This document shows, in pieces, positions 61,537 to 64,000 of a stretch of DNA of 64,000 nt. The position numbers and the translations under genes are program-made. Numbering within the stretch: the first letter of the stretch is position 1; every line of letters starts with the position of its first letter. The notes below the pieces were generated by a model. It did not search any database and was not told the origin of the DNA. It saw nothing but the letters and a program-made list of their open reading frames with translations. This DNA is from Teratosphaeria epicoccoides (Eukaryota; Ascomycota; Dothideomycetes; Mycosphaerellales; Teratosphaeriaceae): assembly GCA_021401465.1 (NCBI GenBank), contig JADDMT010000026.1:186001-250000 (forward strand). The letters run 5' to 3'.

Positions 61537-63840
61537 TCAGTAGTCTCTCATGTCGTCGAAGTGCGCCATTTGATATCCGTGGCCGTGATTGCTGCCAGAC
61601 TGTCTCGGCGACTCTCCCGCGCCTTCCACCAAGCGGGTCGCCGGAGCGTCAGACCACTCGCGGAAACGCTGGCTGCTTTTCAGATAGTCCGCCAGGCTGG
61701 GACAGTCCCCGCCGAAGTGGCCGCTCGCGCCGCAGTTGTAGCAAGCCTTGATCATCCGCTTCTTGGGCATCCTGACCACTGCGACCTTCCCACTGATCTC
61801 GCGGCCGCACCATAAGTGCTCGCATTCCTCCTCGACGTGGCCGGTCTCGCCGCAGACGTCGCATGGGTCGCCCGCACCGCCGAGGAGGACGCGACGCCTG
61901 GTGCAGGTTTCTGCGCTGTGACCGCGCTTCCGGCAGCGGGGACACTTCTTGTGCTTGGGACAGTTGTGCGAGAAGTGGACCTTGAAGGCGCCGCAGTGCA
62001 CGCAAGTGCTTTCTGGGCAGTCATCCTCCATGTGTCCCGGTCCAGCGCAGCAGAGGCAGTTGACGAGGGAATCCAGGTTTGAGAGGCGGAAGTATCGGTA
62101 CTGCAATGCCTGGTCCTTGTGCGCGAGCTCACGAATGCGGATGAGCTTCGATGGCAGAGGTCTGTTATCCAAAGGTGTGAAGCCAGCGGCGTGACGCGCA
62201 ACACTACCATAGTCAGATGTCTGCCCCGCGGGACTGTCACCGACAGATGGGTCGTCGGAGGACTCGTCGCTGTCGTTCTCGCTGCCAGGCGCTGGCACCT
62301 CTGCGTCCATCTCGACGTCTAAATCTTGACCGACGGAAGGCGCGTCGGAGACGACTGAGTGACGAGACTGCACGCTCGCAGTCCTCGGCCGCTTCACTTG
62401 CTCGCTACTCATCGAGACACCTGCAGTCTGACCATTCGTCTGTGGCTCGATGAAGTGCTCCCTGAAGAAATCGAGAAGCGCGCCTCGAGCCTGTTTGTGG
62501 AATGCGGCGCCCTTGTTCACCACCGTGAAGAGGCTTGGAAGAATGTCGTCCGCGGTGGTTCCAAGAGTATGCAGGTGACTCTTGAGATGGGGTTTCGAGT
62601 CGAGATCGCTCCAGTTCATAGAACGAGAGAAGTGCCCTGCACGGGTGGATCGATGCTGCCCGGCCGACTGGATGATCTGACGTACGGCTTCTTCCAGTGA
62701 AAGGCGCGGAGAAGATTGGTCTTGCATAAGTCTGACATGTTCTCTGAGGCTTATCGGCTCCAAATCGCGCAGTCTCATTTGTTTTGAGCCGCTGGCACTC
62801 TCTCGTACTGGTGGCGGGACCATCTGGACATCGCGCTCGCCACGCGTGTCGTCACTGATGATGATAGGTGAGGCGCGAGATGTGGTGCCGGCGGCGGCGT
62901 GTGGTTTCGTGCTGGTCGGTGGAGCGGTTGAAGTGGCGGCCCGCTCACAGTCGTCGTCGTCGTCGTTCTCTCCGTCATCATTGCTTGTCGAAACCTCGCC
63001 CGACTCCCTACTCTCAACATAGTCCGACCCGTCTGAGATACTGATTGCATCATTACCCCAGTCATCATCGCCATCAGAGCGCTCACGCGCGCTCAGCCTG
63101 CGACGCTTGTCGGCTTGGAGTTGACTGCGCAGGTCATTGCCCTTCTTGCGCTTCCTACCAACCGCGGTGGTGCGTGACTCGTCTGGATCGTCCATGACGC
63201 GACCAACCTGGCGCCCGCGGGAATTGAGTGAAACATTCGTTGACAGCTGTTGCGAGGTCGAAGAAGACGATGCGCCAAGGTTCAGCAGGTGGTTGGCCTT
63301 GGCTTGCCGGCTTGCTCGATTCGCCTGCTTCTCCCTCTTTCTGGCTTTGCGCCGTGCGCTTTTGCTCAGTTCTGCCTCTCCCGTTCGACTCGCGGCTGGC
63401 GGGACTCGAGGTCGCTGTCGAAGCTCCAGTAGAATCGCCTTCCTCGCTCTGATTTTCTGAATCTGTCGTTTGCTGAGACCCTGGGCCGCCAATTCCTGAT
63501 CGCTCTGTTCACGATGAGCCAGCAAGTCGATTGGTGGAATTTGCTCCAGAAACGGAGGCTGATGATCTCGCTCTGGTCGATGCTGCTGCTGCGGTCGGTT
63601 GAGCTTGGGTTGATTTTGCTGTCGTTGACTCTGCTGCTGCTCTGCTTTTTGGAGTCTTTTCTTCGTCGGCTGAGATTGCCAGATCCGCTCCCGGTCACGT
63701 TTCGCCGCCTCGAATGCCTGCCGCAATCGCCGTTGCTCCTGCTCACCGAGCTGACTCAGCTGTGTGGAGACTTGACCGTCGTCGTCGAAACTGATGGTCT
63801 TCTGAATGCCGGTCTTGTGGTTGCCCCGCAGCGTCACCAT
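61537..63840 (-). CDS. Zinc-knuckle protein of the AIR1/AIR2 type (TRAMP complex)
   Basis: Intronless 767-residue protein. The N-terminal ~580 residues are disordered, with a Gln/Arg-rich tract, nuclear signals (KSARRKARKREK; GRKRKKGND) and an acidic run. Five CCHC-type zinc knuckles follow around residues 600-730: CLCCAGPGHMEDDC, CVHCGAFKVHFSHNC, CPRCRKRGHSAETC, CDVCGETGHVEEEC and CYNCGASGHFGGDC. Yeast Air1/2 have the same five-knuckle array and bridge the poly(A) polymerase Trf4/5 and the helicase Mtr4 in the TRAMP complex, which tags nuclear RNAs for the exosome. The segment SDLDSKPHLKSHLHTLGTTA (about residue 420) looks ordered and may be a protein-binding motif. It is longer than yeast Air1 (360), as in other filamentous fungi. 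Confidence 0.85.
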   Translation of the reverse strand: MVTLRGNHKTGIQKTISFDDDGQVSTQLSQLGEQEQRRLRQAFEAAKRDRERIWQSQPTKKRLQKAEQQQSQRQQNQPKLNRPQQQHRPERDHQPPFLEQIPPIDLLAHREQSDQELAAQGLSKRQIQKIRARKAILLELRQRPRVPPAASRTGEAELSKSARRKARKREKQANRASRQAKANHLLNLGASSSSTSQQLSTNVSLNSRGRQVGRVMDDPDESRTTAVGRKRKKGNDLRSQLQADKRRRLSARERSDGDDDWGNDAISISDGSDYVESRESGEVSTSNDDGENDDDDDCERAATSTAPPTSTKPHAAAGTTSRASPIIISDDTRGERDVQMVPPPVRESASGSKQMRLRDLEPISLREHVRLMQDQSSPRLSLEEAVRQIIQSAGQHRSTRAGHFSRSMNWSDLDSKPHLKSHLHTLGTTADDILPSLFTVVNKGAAFHKQARGALLDFFREHFIEPQTNGQTAGVSMSSEQVKRPRTASVQSRHSVVSDAPSVGQDLDVEMDAEVPAPGSENDSDESSDDPSVGDSPAGQTSDYGSVARHAAGFTPLDNRPLPSKLIRIRELAHKDQALQYRYFRLSNLDSLVNCLCCAGPGHMEDDCPESTCVHCGAFKVHFSHNCPKHKKCPRCRKRGHSAETCTRRRVLLGGAGDPCDVCGETGHVEEECEHLWCGREISGKVAVVRMPKKRMIKACYNCGASGHFGGDCPSLADYLKSSQRFREWSDAPATRLVEGAGESPRQSGSNHGHGYQMAHFDDMRDY

Positions 63841-64000
63841 GTCACGTGCTGGGTGTGGGCAGATGTCAGAGGGTCAAAGTCGCAGGTGGAAGGTTTGGAA
63901 GGAGCCCTGTCCGTCCGTCCATGCACGTGCTTGCTGCAAGTCGACATGTGGCGCGTGTGGCTGATGGCATTATGGTTCTTGCAAAAGGGCAGGCACGACC
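63841..64000. other. Upstream region of the AIR-type gene
   Basis: The last 160 bases of the window, presumed promoter or 5' UTR of the AIR-type gene. Nothing specific seen. Confidence 0.5.

Noticed and set aside
1..64000. CRISPR arrays, insertion sequences, rRNA or transposon open frames
   Set aside because: None were seen; the only tandem repeats are micro- and minisatellites, and no transposase, integrase or reverse transcriptase motif was recognised.

Overview
The window is nuclear DNA of a filamentous ascomycete, most likely a Dothideomycete. Genes lie on both strands with short spacers. Introns are 50-117 nt with GTAAGT-like donors and CTAAC/CTGAC branch sites. Gene families seen include HET-domain, AltA1-like, Btz and COX9. 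The class-level placement is inference; no rRNA, tRNA or mitochondrial marker was found.

Layout. 0-2 kb: 5' part of an unrecognised gene running off the left edge, then a DFG10-type polyprenal reductase. 2-4.7 kb: no gene seen. 4.7-6.0 kb: two tandem 90-residue secreted six-cysteine proteins. 6.4-20.1 kb: housekeeping block with RRP4, two unrecognised charged proteins 13 nt apart, the p24 cargo receptor ERV25, an NBR1-type autophagy receptor and a Barentsz-like protein. 20.9-24.6 kb: a graveyard of catabolic genes (aldehyde dehydrogenase, amidase, hydantoinase B/oxoprolinase and a doubtful fourth piece). 24.8-29.3 kb: intact phospholipase-D-family gene, an 18-bp minisatellite, and the DEAD-box helicase HAS1. 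30-36 kb: two spliced cysteine-rich secreted proteins on either side of a broken HET-domain gene. 36.2-42.8 kb: COX9 in four tiny exons, AP-3 mu, a ferric reductase and a hypothetical gene. 43.4-48.4 kb: an AltA1-like protein, a six-cysteine secreted protein, SDH assembly factor 2 and a secreted-protein gene with an internal stop. 49.3-55.6 kb: MFS transporter, TMEM234 homologue, phytanoyl-CoA dioxygenase, a hypothetical gene, a degraded RING-like sequence and an unresolved secreted-protein locus. 57-64 kb: secreted GMC oxidoreductase, LSB1/PIN3-like SH3 protein and an AIR-type zinc-knuckle protein.

How the genes relate. Most are independent housekeeping loci. RRP4 and AIR both belong to nuclear RNA surveillance (exosome and TRAMP); DFG10, ERV25, AP-3 mu and NBR1 serve secretion and vacuolar traffic; COX9 and SDH5 serve respiration. 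The accessory layer is a set of small secreted proteins, mostly cysteine-rich, interspersed with broken genes. Exon coordinates in the evidence were derived by hand from reading frames and splice signals, without transcript data.
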